Source: Clostridiaceae bacterium (GTDB lineage Bacteria > Bacillota > Clostridia > Lachnospirales > Lachnospiraceae). Taken from it: DNA of 32,636 nt. This document shows positions 7,748-16,237 of this stretch, piece by piece; position 1 is the first letter of the stretch; the number at the start of each line of letters is the position of its first letter. The notes beneath the pieces are model-generated. The model was given only the letters and a program-made list of their open reading frames with translations. It ran no database searches and was not told the origin of the DNA. The stretch spans positions 1-32,636 of the forward strand of contig CABIXM010000031.1 in NCBI GenBank assembly GCA_902362725.1. Reading direction: 5' to 3'. Position numbers and translations under genes: made by a program.

Positions 7748-8506
7748 TTATAATACGGAATCTACCAGCATTTTCGTATATGCGTCCTTTGGATTCCGAA
7801 TCACTTCATCCGGAATCCCTTCTTCTGCGATCCGCCCATCTTTCATAACGATGACACGGTCACAAAACTGCTGCACCAGTGCAAGGTTATGACAGATAAA
7901 AACATAGGACAGCTTCTTATTCTCCTGTAAATTCATAAGCAGATCGAGCACTTTCTTCTGAACTGTCACATCCAGCGCGCTGGTAGCTTCATCACAAATA
8001 ATAATCTGAGGTTCTACCGCCAATGCTCTGGCAATGGCAGCCCTCTGGCACTGACCTCCGCTGACCTGATGGGGATATCTGTCCATGTAGGAAGCCTCCA
8101 GGCCACACTGCTCCAACAGGTTCGCTGTTTTTTTTCGGATCTCTGCTTTTGGAACGCCTCTGTTTTTCAGGCTTTCTCCGATTCCATAGCCCAATGTCTT
8201 TCTCGGATCAAAGGAACCAACCGGATTCTGGAAGACCATCTGCATTTTATCATAAATACTTTTAAGTGCCCTGCCTTTTCGATGTGTGATGTCCTGCCCA
8301 TCCAGAATAATCTGTCCCTCTGTCACAGCTTCCAATCTTGTAATCAGTTTTGCAACCGTACTCTTTCCGCTTCCGGATTCTCCGACAATTCCAAGGATTT
8401 CCCCTGCCCGCAGAGAAAAGCTCATGTTTTCTACCGCAGTCACATCCCGTTTTCCATGTTGATGGAATACTTTTTTCAGATCTTTCACCTGTAAAATGTT
8501 TTCCAT
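7748..8506 (-). CDS. Cassette A: ATP-binding protein, OppF/DppF/NikE-type
   Basis: Second ATPase of a peptide/nickel-family importer. 252 residues, with Walker A GESGSGKST, a Q-loop region MVFQNPVGSFDPRKT, signature VSGGQCQR, and Walker B IIICDEATSALDV with the H-loop FICHN. It lacks the longer C-terminal Fe-S or oligopeptide-type tail seen in many OppF proteins. The open frame begins with TTG at 8512, but the ATG at 8506 is better placed, with AAGGAG six to seven bases upstream. It follows its partner ATPase by two bases and ends cassette A. Confidence 0.9.
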   Translation of the reverse strand: MENILQVKDLKKVFHQHGKRDVTAVENMSFSLRAGEILGIVGESGSGKSTVAKLITRLEAVTEGQIILDGQDITHRKGRALKSIYDKMQMVFQNPVGSFDPRKTLGYGIGESLKNRGVPKAEIRKKTANLLEQCGLEASYMDRYPHQVSGGQCQRAAIARALAVEPQIIICDEATSALDVTVQKKVLDLLMNLQENKKLSYVFICHNLALVQQFCDRVIVMKDGRIAEEGIPDEVIRNPKDAYTKMLVDSVL

Positions 8507-8508
8507 AC

Positions 8509-9294
8509 TCAACTCCTTCTAAGCTTCGGTACTGCAGACAGAAGCTCTTTTGTATATTCATTGCGCGGATGTTCCAACACCGATTTTGCCGGGCCATATT
8601 CCATCCTGTTTCCATTCTGAAGGACCAGCACGGTATCTGCCATAGCCGACACCACGCCAATATCATGCGTCACGATGATGATCGCCGTTCCAAACAATTC
8701 CCGGACACGAAGCATCTCCTGAACCACCTGCCTCTGAACCGTCACATCCAGCGCACTGGTAGGCTCGTCCGCAAACAATACCGGCGGATTCATCAGCATG
8801 GAAATGGCGATACCTGCGCGCTGATTCATGCCTCCGGACATTTCAAAAGGATAGCTGTCCCAGATCTGCTCCGGTTCCTTAAAATTAAGTTTTGATAAAA
8901 GCTCAAGGGCACGTGCCTTTGCATCCGCCTCCGTGATTTTTCCATGTGCTCCCATGCTCTCGCAAATCTGACTTCCAATGGTCCGGATCGGGCAAAGCGA
9001 AGCGCCTGCATCCTGAAAGATCATGCCGATTCCGGCGCCACGTATGAGTCGAAGCTCCCGTTCCGGCATATCCACCAGATTTTCTCCCTTAAACGTAATA
9101 TCTCCTCTGGTCACCAGGCCATTGTCGCCAAGCAGTCCCATGGCAGCCTTGATCAATGTGCTTTTCCCGCTTCCGGATTCTCCTACCAGTCCAAGGATCT
9201 CTCCCGGACGAAGAGAGAAGGAAATATCATGAACCACAGGATTTCCGTCAAAAGAGATCTCCACGGAATCATATTTCAATAATGTATCGTCCAT
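8509..9294 (-). CDS. Cassette A: ATP-binding protein, OppD/DppD/NikD-type
   Basis: First ATPase of cassette A, 261 residues. Walker A GESGSGKST, Q-loop MIFQDAGASLCP, signature MSGGMNQR, Walker B VLFADEPTSALDV, H-loop IVTHD. The MSGGMNQR form and the DEPTSALDVTVQ string are typical of the D-type ATPase that pairs with an F-type partner, here at 7748-8506. It lies 32 bases after the binding protein in the same operon. The family can carry di- or oligopeptides, nickel-metallophore complexes or opines; sequence alone does not decide which. Confidence 0.9.
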   Translation of the reverse strand: MDDTLLKYDSVEISFDGNPVVHDISFSLRPGEILGLVGESGSGKSTLIKAAMGLLGDNGLVTRGDITFKGENLVDMPERELRLIRGAGIGMIFQDAGASLCPIRTIGSQICESMGAHGKITEADAKARALELLSKLNFKEPEQIWDSYPFEMSGGMNQRAGIAISMLMNPPVLFADEPTSALDVTVQRQVVQEMLRVRELFGTAIIIVTHDIGVVSAMADTVLVLQNGNRMEYGPAKSVLEHPRNEYTKELLSAVPKLRRS

Positions 9295-9326
9295 TCCATA
9301 ACTCCTGAATCACTGTCAAAATGATA

Positions 9327-10934
9327 TCATACTTCGTTGATATCAAGATCAGCCGTCAGCTCATAGTAATCGCATGCATGTGCGGTAAGGCCTGTCACAT
9401 TTGCCTGACTGATCATACTCATCTTTAAGAAAGAGCAGAATACAAACGCATCATCATCCAGAAGTTGCTGCTGCATCTCAATGGCAATCTGGTTTCTCTC
9501 TGTCACATCGAATGTGCTGTTCAGTTTCACTGCCAGCTCTTCCAGCTCATCGCTGTGATACTGTCCACGATTCTTGGTGGACGCATCCAGACAATGTGTA
9601 GAGAAGAAGTTAGTCGGATCTCCCAGACCACAGTTTACATTGGCGCCTACATATACATCCCATGCTGCCGGATCTTTACAGATCGTATTGTGGTCTGCAG
9701 TTGCGTTGATCTGTACCTCTATTCCGATCTCTTTCAGAGTGCTCTGTGCAGCCTCTGCCAGCAGCGGCAGTTCCTGACGACTCGGATAGGTGAGCCACCG
9801 GATGGTCAGCTTCTGCCCGTCTTTTTCACGGATTCCATCACCATCGCTGTCGGTCCATCCGGCTTCTTCCAAAACCGCTTTCGCTGCTTCCGGATCATAA
9901 GTCTTCGCATTCAGTGTAGAACCTCCGAACGCTACCGTATCCGGGAAGGCACCCGTTGCCACATATCCATATCCATTCAGAAGCACCTTGACAAAGGATT
10001 CCTTATCAATACCCATGGCAATGGCTTCACGGACTGCGTCATCTGCCACAACCGGAGATGCATAATTCATCTGTACGTAAAAGGAACGGCTGGTCTGCAC
10101 ACTGGTAAACTGGAACTTGTCATTTTCAAAAATCGGATAGCTTGCATATGCCATACCATATGCCGCATTGATCTCGCCGGACTGCAGTGCCAGTGCCAGA
10201 GTATCTCCATCTGAAATGGTACGGACCGTGATCTCATCTATGTTCACATTTCCCTCCCAGTAATTTTCGTTTTTCACAAGCTTCAGATGATCATCTGTCA
10301 CCAGCTCGGTTGCCACATACGGACCGGTACCAACCACGATTCCGTCATCCGTCACCCCCTCATCCACATCAATGATACAGCCATAGGGCTCAGACAGATA
10401 GTTCATCAGGCTCGGACACTCTTCGGCCGTATGGATCGTCAGCACCAGACCGTCTGCCTCCATAGACGCAATCTTCAGATCTCCTGCCGCGCGCTCATGC
10501 ACAGCGATCAGATCCTCCAGACATTTCTTTACCGCTTCCGCATCACAAGATTTTCCATTGGAAAAACACACCCCATCTTTTAAGGTGATTTTCCAGGTAA
10601 GATTATCTACCAGCTCATAGCCTTCTGCGATCCACGGTTCCAATTTCATGGAATCATTGATCTTCATCAGAGTCTCTCCGACTCCATAGCGCATACATGC
10701 CCATCCGCAGTATGCACTGTGCGGGTCAATCGTGGATTCCTCGTTTTCTGCATTAAATGTGGTATCGCCAAATACAAATGTCTTTTTACCAGTGGTATCT
10801 GCACCGGTCGCAGCCTGTGTACTTGTACTGTCTGCAGATCCATCTGTCTTTTCTGAACCACAGCCTGCCATGACACCTGCCATCATGGTCAGCGACAGAA
10901 GTAATGCAAGAATTTTTCCTGTTCTTTTCTTCAT
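9327..10934 (-). CDS. Cassette A: solute-binding lipoprotein, SBP_bac_5 family
   Basis: Extracellular substrate-binding lipoprotein, 535 residues. The signal has KKR, a hydrophobic core and lipobox VMAGC, followed by a Ser/Thr-rich linker. SBP_bac_5 features include WKITLKDGVCFSNG, VGTGPYVATE, the DDAVREAIAMGID block and LEEAGWTDSDGDGIREKDG. The FSNG and VGTGP segments resemble NikA-like proteins more than OppA, which points weakly to a nickel/metallophore-type substrate. I start at the ATG at 10934 (GGGGAG eight bases upstream) rather than the open frame end at 11006. It lies between permease and ATPase genes. Confidence 0.9.
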   Translation of the reverse strand: MKKRTGKILALLLSLTMMAGVMAGCGSEKTDGSADSTSTQAATGADTTGKKTFVFGDTTFNAENEESTIDPHSAYCGWACMRYGVGETLMKINDSMKLEPWIAEGYELVDNLTWKITLKDGVCFSNGKSCDAEAVKKCLEDLIAVHERAAGDLKIASMEADGLVLTIHTAEECPSLMNYLSEPYGCIIDVDEGVTDDGIVVGTGPYVATELVTDDHLKLVKNENYWEGNVNIDEITVRTISDGDTLALALQSGEINAAYGMAYASYPIFENDKFQFTSVQTSRSFYVQMNYASPVVADDAVREAIAMGIDKESFVKVLLNGYGYVATGAFPDTVAFGGSTLNAKTYDPEAAKAVLEEAGWTDSDGDGIREKDGQKLTIRWLTYPSRQELPLLAEAAQSTLKEIGIEVQINATADHNTICKDPAAWDVYVGANVNCGLGDPTNFFSTHCLDASTKNRGQYHSDELEELAVKLNSTFDVTERNQIAIEMQQQLLDDDAFVFCSFLKMSMISQANVTGLTAHACDYYELTADLDINEV

Positions 10935-10968
10935 GTTTTTGCTCCCCGTTTCTTTTACTTTTTTATAT

Positions 10969-11832
10969 CTACCTTGAATGAGAATTCTTCGGATCCATAT
11001 AATCACGGATCGTATCTCCCAGAAGGTTAAATATCACCACAGATACAAAGATGGCCAATCCCGGAGATAACACGATCCAGGGATAGGTCTGCAGCATGCT
11101 CCGGCCACTGCTCATCATGCTTCCCCACTCTGCCACCGGAGGCTGGGCTCCCAGACCCAAAAACGACAGTCCTGCAATCTCCATCATCATCGTACCGATA
11201 TCTAACATGGAGGTGACCAGAATCGGTCCAACAATATTGGGAAGCACATGCCGGAGAATCATCTGAAGCGCCGAATCACCTGCCAGCTGCGCGGCCTGCA
11301 TATACGGCAGACTCTTCATGGACAAGGTCTGGCTTCTGGCAATTCTGGAATACTTCGGCCAGCTGATCAGTGCCAGTGCAATGACCGCATTCTGCACACC
11401 ACCATTTAAAATAGCTGCCACCGCCATGGCAAACACCAGACCCGGAAATGCCAGGCAGATGTCGGAGATCCGCATCATCACGGAATCAACAACTCCGCCA
11501 TAGTAGCCACAGAAAATTCCAACTATCGTTCCAAACACCGTAATGATTGCTACCAAAGCAAACGTAGAAGAAATACTGGTCTGCGCTCCAATCAGTACGC
11601 GGGACAGCATATCCCGACCATAGGTATCTGTTCCCATCGGATGAGCCGCACTGGGCGGCTGCATGGCCTGGGACAGATCCTGTGCGTAAGGATCATAAGA
11701 ACAGATATCCTTTGCAAAAATCGTAATCAGCAGCAATGTCGCTGCCAGTGCTGCAAACAAAAATAATTTCATCCGGATCCGGTTTCTCTTCACTTTCTGA
11801 ACCCGGACAGTCACCTGACGCTCCTGACTCAT
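10969..11832 (-). CDS. Cassette A: permease, OppC/DppC/NikC-type
   Basis: Membrane subunit of 287 residues with a cytoplasmic basic N-terminus (about 25 residues), a first helix LFLFAALAATLLLITIFA and five more helices. The periplasmic HPMGTDTYGRDMLSR motif after helix 1 is diagnostic of the C-type permease. The EAA-like loop (MQAAQLAGDSALQMILRHVLPN) contacts the ATPase. Its ATG overlaps the stop of the B-type permease (ATGA), so the two membrane subunits are translationally coupled. Confidence 0.92.
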   Translation of the reverse strand: MSQERQVTVRVQKVKRNRIRMKLFLFAALAATLLLITIFAKDICSYDPYAQDLSQAMQPPSAAHPMGTDTYGRDMLSRVLIGAQTSISSTFALVAIITVFGTIVGIFCGYYGGVVDSVMMRISDICLAFPGLVFAMAVAAILNGGVQNAVIALALISWPKYSRIARSQTLSMKSLPYMQAAQLAGDSALQMILRHVLPNIVGPILVTSMLDIGTMMMEIAGLSFLGLGAQPPVAEWGSMMSSGRSMLQTYPWIVLSPGLAIFVSVVIFNLLGDTIRDYMDPKNSHSR

Positions 11833-12773
11833 TCCCGATCACCTCCCAGACGGATCCTCGGATCCAGAAAGCGATAGAAAATATCTGTCAGCAGATTGGC
11901 CGCCACATAAATAATCGCCATCCACATCACATAAGCCTGAATGATCGGATAGTCGCGCATGCTGATAGCATCCACTGCCATCTTTCCGACCCCATCCCAC
12001 ATGAAGATAGATTCTACAATTGCGGTTCCTCCCAGAAGACTTCCTACCGATAACATCAACAAGGTAGTGATTGTTACCAGAGAAGCTTTCATAACACTAC
12101 CCCACAGGATTCTGGAGAATTTGACGCCTCTTGCTTTTGCTCCGACCACATAATCTTTACTCAGTTCATCCAATACCGTCGCTCTTACCTGGCGAAGATA
12201 TTTCGCGCTCATGGCAATGGCCAGTGTAATTGCCGGCATAGCAACACTTTTCAGACTGACCCCGGTTGCGATTACCGGAAACCAGCCCAGACGGATGGCA
12301 AACAGATACATCAATAACAGCGATACAAAAAAATTCGGTAAACTATTGCCAATAAAGCTGCATGTCCGGATCAGATAATCTGAACATCGGTTTTGATGAA
12401 CCGCCGATAAAATACCTAACGGAACAGAAATCAAAATCGTCAGCAGAATCGATGTGACCGTCAGAAGCAACGTTGCCGGAAGCTTAGATACAAATGTGGA
12501 GAACACTGGTTTACCAGACACATAACTGATTCCCATATCCCCACGGAGAAGTCCTCCCAGCCAGACCACATACTGCGTCAGAAAGGGCTTATCCAGTCCA
12601 AGCTCCTCTCGGGCCGCATCCACGACTTCCTGCGAAATATCGCTTCCGGTATTTTCCATTTTTTGCTCCACCACATCACTTCCGGCAACTCTCATCATGC
12701 CGTAGGAAAGAAATGTGATTGCCAGCAGAATCGGAATTAACTGAAGAAGTCTTTTTAAGACATATTTTCTCAT
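11829..12773 (-). CDS. Cassette A: permease, OppB/DppB/NikB-type
   Basis: Membrane subunit of 314 residues and the first gene of cassette A. B-type features are the early LLQLIPILLAITFLSYGM helix, the LGLDKPFLTQYVVWL segment, GDMGISYVSGKPV and the coupling region DYVVGAKARGVKFSRILW. I start it at the ATG at 12773, which has AAAGGA nine bases upstream and gives the normal family N-terminus. An in-frame extension reaches 12926, overlapping the LysR stop, but it passes straight through a hairpin and the promoter, so I treat it as untranslated. Confidence 0.9.
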   Translation of the reverse strand: MRKYVLKRLLQLIPILLAITFLSYGMMRVAGSDVVEQKMENTGSDISQEVVDAAREELGLDKPFLTQYVVWLGGLLRGDMGISYVSGKPVFSTFVSKLPATLLLTVTSILLTILISVPLGILSAVHQNRCSDYLIRTCSFIGNSLPNFFVSLLLMYLFAIRLGWFPVIATGVSLKSVAMPAITLAIAMSAKYLRQVRATVLDELSKDYVVGAKARGVKFSRILWGSVMKASLVTITTLLMLSVGSLLGGTAIVESIFMWDGVGKMAVDAISMRDYPIIQAYVMWMAIIYVAANLLTDIFYRFLDPRIRLGGDRE

Positions 12774-12790
12774 GTATTGCAATCCTTTCC

Positions 12791-12837
12791 ACAACAAAAA
12801 TGTCCGAAAATCTAAACATCGGATTTCGGACATTTTT
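12791..12837 (-). terminator. Terminator-like hairpin between LysR gene and cassette A
   Basis: A perfect 14-bp stem (12796-12809 with 12824-12837) has a 14-base loop and is followed on the minus strand by TTTTTGTTG. It lies between the promoter at 12851-12892 and the first permease ATG. It either ends the LysR transcript or attenuates cassette A, or both. Confidence 0.75.
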
Positions 12838-12850
12838 ATTCTCTGATAAA

Positions 12851-12892
12851 ATTGTAAGGCAGGAATGGTTTTTTCACAAGCCCCTGGCGGGG
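12851..12892 (-). promoter_or_regulatory. Promoter with shared CCCC-N7-GCTTG box, before cassette A
   Basis: Box: 12-mer CCCCGCCAGGGG (12881-12892), then CTTG (12877-12880). -35 TTGTGA (12874-12879), spacer 17, -10 TACAAT (12851-12856). Predicted start near 12844, a few bases before the hairpin at 12796-12837. Confidence 0.6.
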
Positions 12893-12922
12893 TTGTTCTG
12901 TATTCCTGTTTTTCCTGTATTT

Positions 12923-13825
12923 TCATTCCTTTTTGGAATTATTCAGTTTTTTCTTTATATATGCGATAAATTCTTTCTCCAGTTCGCCCATCTGTTCCTC
13001 GTTTCTGCTGACACAGCCGAACACTACCTCATTTTCTTTTCCCTCCAGCAGGATTCCCTCTGTACCGCTGTAGGTTCCATCCAGGCTTTCACTGCTCAGA
13101 TTCCAGAGATCAGAATGCTCCAGCAGATGGCGAAGCAGCGATCCGCTGTTCGTGGTCACAGACGTCTGCGGTGATTCCAGGGAAATGCCCTCTAAGGCTC
13201 CCAGGCGCAGCACATCCTCCGGCCGCACCTCTGTCTGGCTTCCCTGAACCAGGCGGAGTTCTCCGTCCGCTGGCGGAAATTGTCCTATCTTTTTTCCTCC
13301 GTAAAGCATCAACTGAATTTTCTTTAGGGGTTCAAACTGTAGCTGGTACTTCCGCATCAGGAACTGGGCGGAGGCGCTCTGTTCTTTCAACAGATAAATG
13401 AAGCCCAGATCGTCCTGTCCTTTCTGTACCCGCTCGATGACGTCCCGGACATTTCCCTCAAAGTATTCATAATAGTCACCCTTCTGGTACGCGCACTCAT
13501 AAAACTCCGTAAACGCCGCTTCCATCCAGGAGGACGGATTCACCGATACCTTCAGACTGCGCACCGGACTTTTCCCGGCCAGCTGCTCGATTTGCTCCAT
13601 GGTATCCAGCACGTTGACCGCATAGTTATAAAGCTCCTGTCCCCGGGCTGTCAGCCGGATACCCCTTCCAGTCCGCTCAAAAAGCTCAGTCTGAAGCTCA
13701 TGCTCCATGGCATGAATGGTCTTGCTGACCGAGGACTGAGTGGTGTATAAAAGTTCTGCCGCTGCTGTAAAAGATCCTACCTCCACGCAGGTTACGAAGC
13801 AGCGGAGCTGTCGGATTTCCATCAT
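12923..13825 (-). CDS. LysR-family transcriptional regulator
   Basis: About 300 residues. The N-terminal winged helix-turn-helix is typical: MEIRQLRCFVTCVEVGSFTA, AAELLYTTQSSVSKTIHAME, LFERTGRGIRLTARG. The remainder is the effector-binding domain. I favour the third Met codon (13825), since GAGGGAG lies seven bases upstream of it and only one base upstream of the first ATG (13831). The gene lies head-to-tail with cassette A, whose promoter begins just past its stop, rather than divergent from a target as most LysR genes are. It is the only DNA-binding regulator in the accessory block, so it is the first candidate for the shared promoter box; that link is inference. Confidence 0.9.
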   Translation of the reverse strand: MMEIRQLRCFVTCVEVGSFTAAAELLYTTQSSVSKTIHAMEHELQTELFERTGRGIRLTARGQELYNYAVNVLDTMEQIEQLAGKSPVRSLKVSVNPSSWMEAAFTEFYECAYQKGDYYEYFEGNVRDVIERVQKGQDDLGFIYLLKEQSASAQFLMRKYQLQFEPLKKIQLMLYGGKKIGQFPPADGELRLVQGSQTEVRPEDVLRLGALEGISLESPQTSVTTNSGSLLRHLLEHSDLWNLSSESLDGTYSGTEGILLEGKENEVVFGCVSRNEEQMGELEKEFIAYIKKKLNNSKKE

Positions 13826-13911
13826 AATCATGCTCCCTCGTCTATTATTCTATCTGTCCATTTTAACAGGATCCCTTCTCCGGCACCGGGATATTCTTGT
13901 TTTATAAATGT

Positions 13912-14655
13912 TTAAAAGGTAAGAACTGATTTTAAAAGTCTTTTTGTATATTCCTGCTGCGGATGCTCCAGCACCTGTCCGGTTGCCCCTTCTTCCACAA
14001 TCCTTCCCCTGTACATGACTGCTACCCGGTCGCAGAAATGACTGACCAGCGCGATATCATGGGAGATAAACAGATAGGAAAGTCCCAACTGCCGCTTCAG
14101 TTCACTCAGCAGCTCCATAATCTGGGCCTGCACGGAAACGTCCAGCGCGCTGGTAACCTCATCACAGATCAGCAGCTCCGGTTTAATCAGAATCGCCCGG
14201 GCAATAGTGGCTCTCTGACATTCCCCTCCGGACAGCTCTCTTCCTTTTCTCCCTGCGTAGCTGCGATCCAGATGAACCAGATCCATGGCCTCCAGCGCAA
14301 GCTCCCGGATTTCAGCCATCGTTCTCCCGTTTTTCCGATAAATCAGGCCCTCGCAGATATTATCCAGCACCGTTCTGTGTGGATTCAGGGATTTTATCGG
14401 ATCCTGGAATACCATCTGCATATAATTCCCGTAAAAATGTATCGTTCCCTCGGTCGGCTTGAGAAGCCCCGCCGTCATATAGGCCGCCGTACTTTTACCG
14501 CTTCCGCTCTCGCCTATCAGCCCCAGACATTCTCCCTTTCGCAGGCTAAAGCTCACATCCTCCACCGCGCAGATGTCTTTTCCCTTTTTTCCATACTTTT
14601 CACGGCCCCGGAAAACCTTTTTCAAATGCTCTGCTGTCAGAATATATTCCGGCAT
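13912..14655 (-). CDS. Cassette B: ATP-binding protein, OppF/DppF/NikE-type
   Basis: F-type ATPase of the second importer, 247 residues. Walker A GESGSGKST, Q-loop MVFQDPIKSLNPHRT, signature LSGGECQR, Walker B LLICDEVTSALDV (Val instead of the usual Ala after DE), H-loop FISHD. A Lys/Arg-rich insertion (GREKYGKKGK) follows the first strand. It is the last gene of DJ-1-A-B-C-D-F and starts three bases after its partner ATPase. No clear terminator separates it from the LysR gene 80 bases on, so some read-through into lysR is possible. Confidence 0.9.
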   Translation of the reverse strand: MPEYILTAEHLKKVFRGREKYGKKGKDICAVEDVSFSLRKGECLGLIGESGSGKSTAAYMTAGLLKPTEGTIHFYGNYMQMVFQDPIKSLNPHRTVLDNICEGLIYRKNGRTMAEIRELALEAMDLVHLDRSYAGRKGRELSGGECQRATIARAILIKPELLICDEVTSALDVSVQAQIMELLSELKRQLGLSYLFISHDIALVSHFCDRVAVMYRGRIVEEGATGQVLEHPQQEYTKRLLKSVLTF

Positions 14656-14658
14656 ACG

Positions 14659-15432
14659 CTACCTCCTGCCCATTCTGGGAATTGCCTTGATTAGCTTCTG
14701 TGTATAAGAGTGCTCCGGATGATAGAGAACCTGTTCCCGGCTTCCCCATTCCACCAGTTCTCCCTTTTTCATAACCCCGACCCTATCCGCCATCGCTGCA
14801 ATGACTCCCATATTATGGGATACAATTACAATCGCTGTTCCAAACTGCTTCCGAAGATCCAGCATCGTATCTATCACCTGCTTCTGCACTGTTACGTCCA
14901 GCGCGCTGGTAGGTTCATCTGCCAGCAGGAGCCTGGGCCGATTCGCAATGGCGATAGCCAGCGCTACCCGCTGACACATTCCGCCTGACAATTCGAATGG
15001 ATAGGAATTCAGAATCCGTTCCGGATTTTCCAGACGAAGCAATCTCATGATTTCCACGGCTTCCCTCTCCGCCTGCCCCCTTGTGATCTTTCTGTGCGCC
15101 CGCACAGCCTCATAATAGGTTTTCCCCGTCTTCCAGAGCGGATCCAGGGACAGCTCCGGATGTTGAAACAGCATCGCAATCTCATTTCCACAAAGCTGGC
15201 GCAGCCTGTTCCTGGGAAGGCCAAGAAGATCCGTTCCCTCATATCTTATCTGTCCGCCGGTCACCCGTCCCGGATTATCCAGAATGCCCAGAATTCCCTT
15301 CAGCATGGTGCTCTTCCCGCTTCCGCTTTCTCCCACAATCCCGATGATTTCTCCCGGTTTCACACCGAAGCTCACCCGGTGCACTACTTCCGTTTTTCCG
15401 TATGTGATCTGAAGTCCGTCTACCTCAAGCAT
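14659..15432 (-). CDS. Cassette B: ATP-binding protein, OppD/DppD/NikD-type
   Basis: D-type ATPase, about 257 residues. Walker A GESGSGKST, Q-loop MLFQHPELSLDPLWKT, signature LSGGMCQR, Walker B LLLADEPTSALDV, H-loop IVSHN. The ATG at 15432 is preceded by GAGGGGGG at good spacing and overlaps the end of the C-type permease by eight bases; the longer frame to 15450 runs through that site. Closest in layout to the D-type genes of cassettes A and C, which share the MSGG/LSGG-M-QR variant. Confidence 0.9.
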   Translation of the reverse strand: MLEVDGLQITYGKTEVVHRVSFGVKPGEIIGIVGESGSGKSTMLKGILGILDNPGRVTGGQIRYEGTDLLGLPRNRLRQLCGNEIAMLFQHPELSLDPLWKTGKTYYEAVRAHRKITRGQAEREAVEIMRLLRLENPERILNSYPFELSGGMCQRVALAIAIANRPRLLLADEPTSALDVTVQKQVIDTMLDLRKQFGTAIVIVSHNMGVIAAMADRVGVMKKGELVEWGSREQVLYHPEHSYTQKLIKAIPRMGRR

Positions 15433-16237
15433 CCGTTTCCCCCCTCTCATTCAGCGCGTCCCGGAGACTGTCACCGGTTACATTAAACAGTATCACCGTC
15501 AGGAACAACGCCAGACTCGGAAACAGAATCAGCCAGGGAGCCGTCTGTAAAAACGCCTTTCCGTTGCTAATCATAAGTCCCCATTCTGCCATGGGAGCCT
15601 GAACTCCCAGCCCCAGAAAGGACAGCCCCGCCATACTTAAAATCACATTGCTGATATCCAGAACTGCCGTCAGCATCATGGGAGAGAGAATCCCCGGCAA
15701 AATATGACGAAACAAGATCTGCCGCTTCTTGGCCCCGCATATCCGCGCCGCCTGAATATAGGTTTCGTTTTTCAGCTGAAGCACAAGGCTTCTTGCCAGT
15801 CTTGCGTAAGTGGTCCAATACATAACCACAAGGGAAAGCATCGCGTTTTTCAATCCCGGTCCCAACATTCCCGCAATCGCCACCGCCAGGATAAAGCTGG
15901 GGAAAGCCTGAAATATCACCGTGATCTTCATCAGAAGCTGATCGATCCAGCCTCCTCCATAGCCCGCCACAATTCCAATCAGCGTACCCACCGAAAACAC
16001 CACGGCCACTACGCCGAGAGCCGAATATACCGATACCGCTGCTCCCTCCAGAATACGTGAAAGCACACAGCGTCCCAGATTGTCTGTTCCGAGGGGATAT
16101 TCTGCGCATGGCGCCCGGTTTGCATCCATCAGGCTCGACTGATAGGGATCATGGGGCGCAAACCTTCTCCCGACCACTGTTAAAATCAAAAATATAAAAA
16201 GAATGCTCAACATTACGAGTGCTTTTTTCTTCTTCAT
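15425..16237 (-). CDS. Cassette B: permease, OppC/DppC/NikC-type
   Basis: C-type membrane subunit of 270 residues. After a short KKKK start comes helix 1 (ALVMLSILFIFLILTVVG), then the diagnostic YPLGTDNLGRCVLSR motif and five further helices. The ATPase-contact loop is IQAARICGAKKRQILFRHI. It starts inside the stop of the B-type permease (ATGA). GTDNLGRC is shared with cassette C, while cassette A has GTDTYGRD, so B and C are probably the closer pair. Confidence 0.92.
   Translation of the reverse strand: MKKKKALVMLSILFIFLILTVVGRRFAPHDPYQSSLMDANRAPCAEYPLGTDNLGRCVLSRILEGAAVSVYSALGVVAVVFSVGTLIGIVAGYGGGWIDQLLMKITVIFQAFPSFILAVAIAGMLGPGLKNAMLSLVVMYWTTYARLARSLVLQLKNETYIQAARICGAKKRQILFRHILPGILSPMMLTAVLDISNVILSMAGLSFLGLGVQAPMAEWGLMISNGKAFLQTAPWLILFPSLALFLTVILFNVTGDSLRDALNERGETDA

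Noticed and set aside
8504..8512. TTG at 8512 as start of the cassette A F-type ATPase
   Set aside because: The ATG two codons later is better spaced from AAGGAG and needs no alternative start codon.
12774..12926. In-frame N-terminal extension of the cassette A permease reaching the LysR stop (ATGA overlap)
   Set aside because: It would be read through the promoter and a 14-bp hairpin, gives a non-family N-terminus, and a better start with a ribosome site exists at 12773.
12293..13401. CRISPR arrays, tRNA or rRNA genes anywhere in the window
   Set aside because: I looked for regularly spaced repeats and for cloverleaf or rRNA-like stretches in the gaps and found none; almost all sequence is coding. 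The coordinates given are only a placeholder region.
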